DNA from: Fastidiosipila sp964627125
GTDB taxonomy: Bacteria; Bacillota; Clostridia; Saccharofermentanales; Fastidiosipilaceae
Assembly: GCA_964627125.1 (NCBI GenBank)
Contig: CAZVJQ010000034.1
Coordinates: 1-13,361 of the forward strand
Reading direction: 5' to 3'
Length of the DNA stretch: 13,361 nucleotides
Shown: positions 13,296-13,361 of the stretch, one piece after another
Numbering within the stretch: position 1 is the first letter of the stretch
How the letters are laid out: each line of letters opens with the position of its first letter
Notes under the pieces: generated by a model
Database searches by the model: none
Seen by the model: only the letters and a program-made list of their open reading frames with translations
What the model was told of the DNA's origin: nothing
Position numbers and translations under genes: made by a program

Positions 13296-13361
13296 TGGAG
13301 CCGGCGAAGACCTATCCTCCCAGTCCGTCTCCAGACTAGTACTTTTGGCTCTAAAGAGCTT
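13296..13361 (-). rRNA. 5S ribosomal RNA, 3' part (runs off the window)
   Basis: The minus strand reads GTACTAGTCTGG-AGA-CGGACTGGGAGGATAGG and then GCCGGCTCC, which fits the 3' half of bacterial 5S rRNA (helices IV and V, loop E side, and the closing strand of helix I). The 5' half lies beyond position 13361, so the closing stem cannot be checked; the 3' end is placed at about 13296. In most Firmicutes 5S is last in a 16S-23S-5S operon, so the rest of that operon is probably just outside the window. Confidence 0.87.

Overview
The window reads as AT-rich chromosomal DNA from a low-GC Gram-positive bacterium. Two things point that way: the walRK / walJ / rlmH set, and a recognisable Firmicutes-type L10 leader ahead of rplJ. 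Protein styles look more like Clostridia or Tissierellia than Bacilli, but I cannot name a genus. Every gene I can support lies on the minus strand, so the biological reading order runs from high to low coordinates. Nothing looks like a phage, an insertion sequence or a CRISPR array.

In transcription order: the window opens with the 3' part of a 5S rRNA gene and its strong terminator (about 13262-13361), the tail of an rRNA operon. A DUF1801 (YdhG-like) gene follows, then a short P1B-type metal-transport ATPase with an uncommon Cys-Pro-Gly ion motif, then a small DsrE-family protein. Next is a cell-envelope block: response regulator WalR, histidine kinase WalK, MurA (first committed step of peptidoglycan synthesis), WalJ (metallo-beta-lactamase fold) and RlmH (23S rRNA methyltransferase). 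A clear promoter then starts rpmG (L33, 54 residues), secE and nusG. Separate promoters drive rplK-rplA (L11, L1) and rplJ-rplL (L10, L7/L12). The rplJ promoter is followed by an L10 leader and an intrinsic terminator, which is the layout of an attenuator. After rplL there is no rpoB. Instead a consensus promoter drives a tRNA operon (Met, Glu, Gly) ending in a terminator, followed by a separate tRNA-Cys.

The ordinary content is core housekeeping: cell-wall control, protein export (SecE), transcription elongation (NusG) and the ribosomal stalk. The unusual content has three parts. (1) Two nearly identical units of about 157 bp lie upstream of tRNA-Cys, each carrying an 18-bp copy of the tRNA's 5' end, with a third copy of that end beyond them. 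(2) Several core proteins carry long acidic, low-complexity extensions: L10 C-terminus, NusG N-terminus, SecE C-terminus, WalK C-terminus and a short one on L11. (3) Two ribosomal-protein transcripts (rpmG and rplK) appear to begin directly with a hairpin. I see no strong evidence for a wholly new multi-gene system. The acidic extensions and the tRNA-Cys repeat are the best leads.
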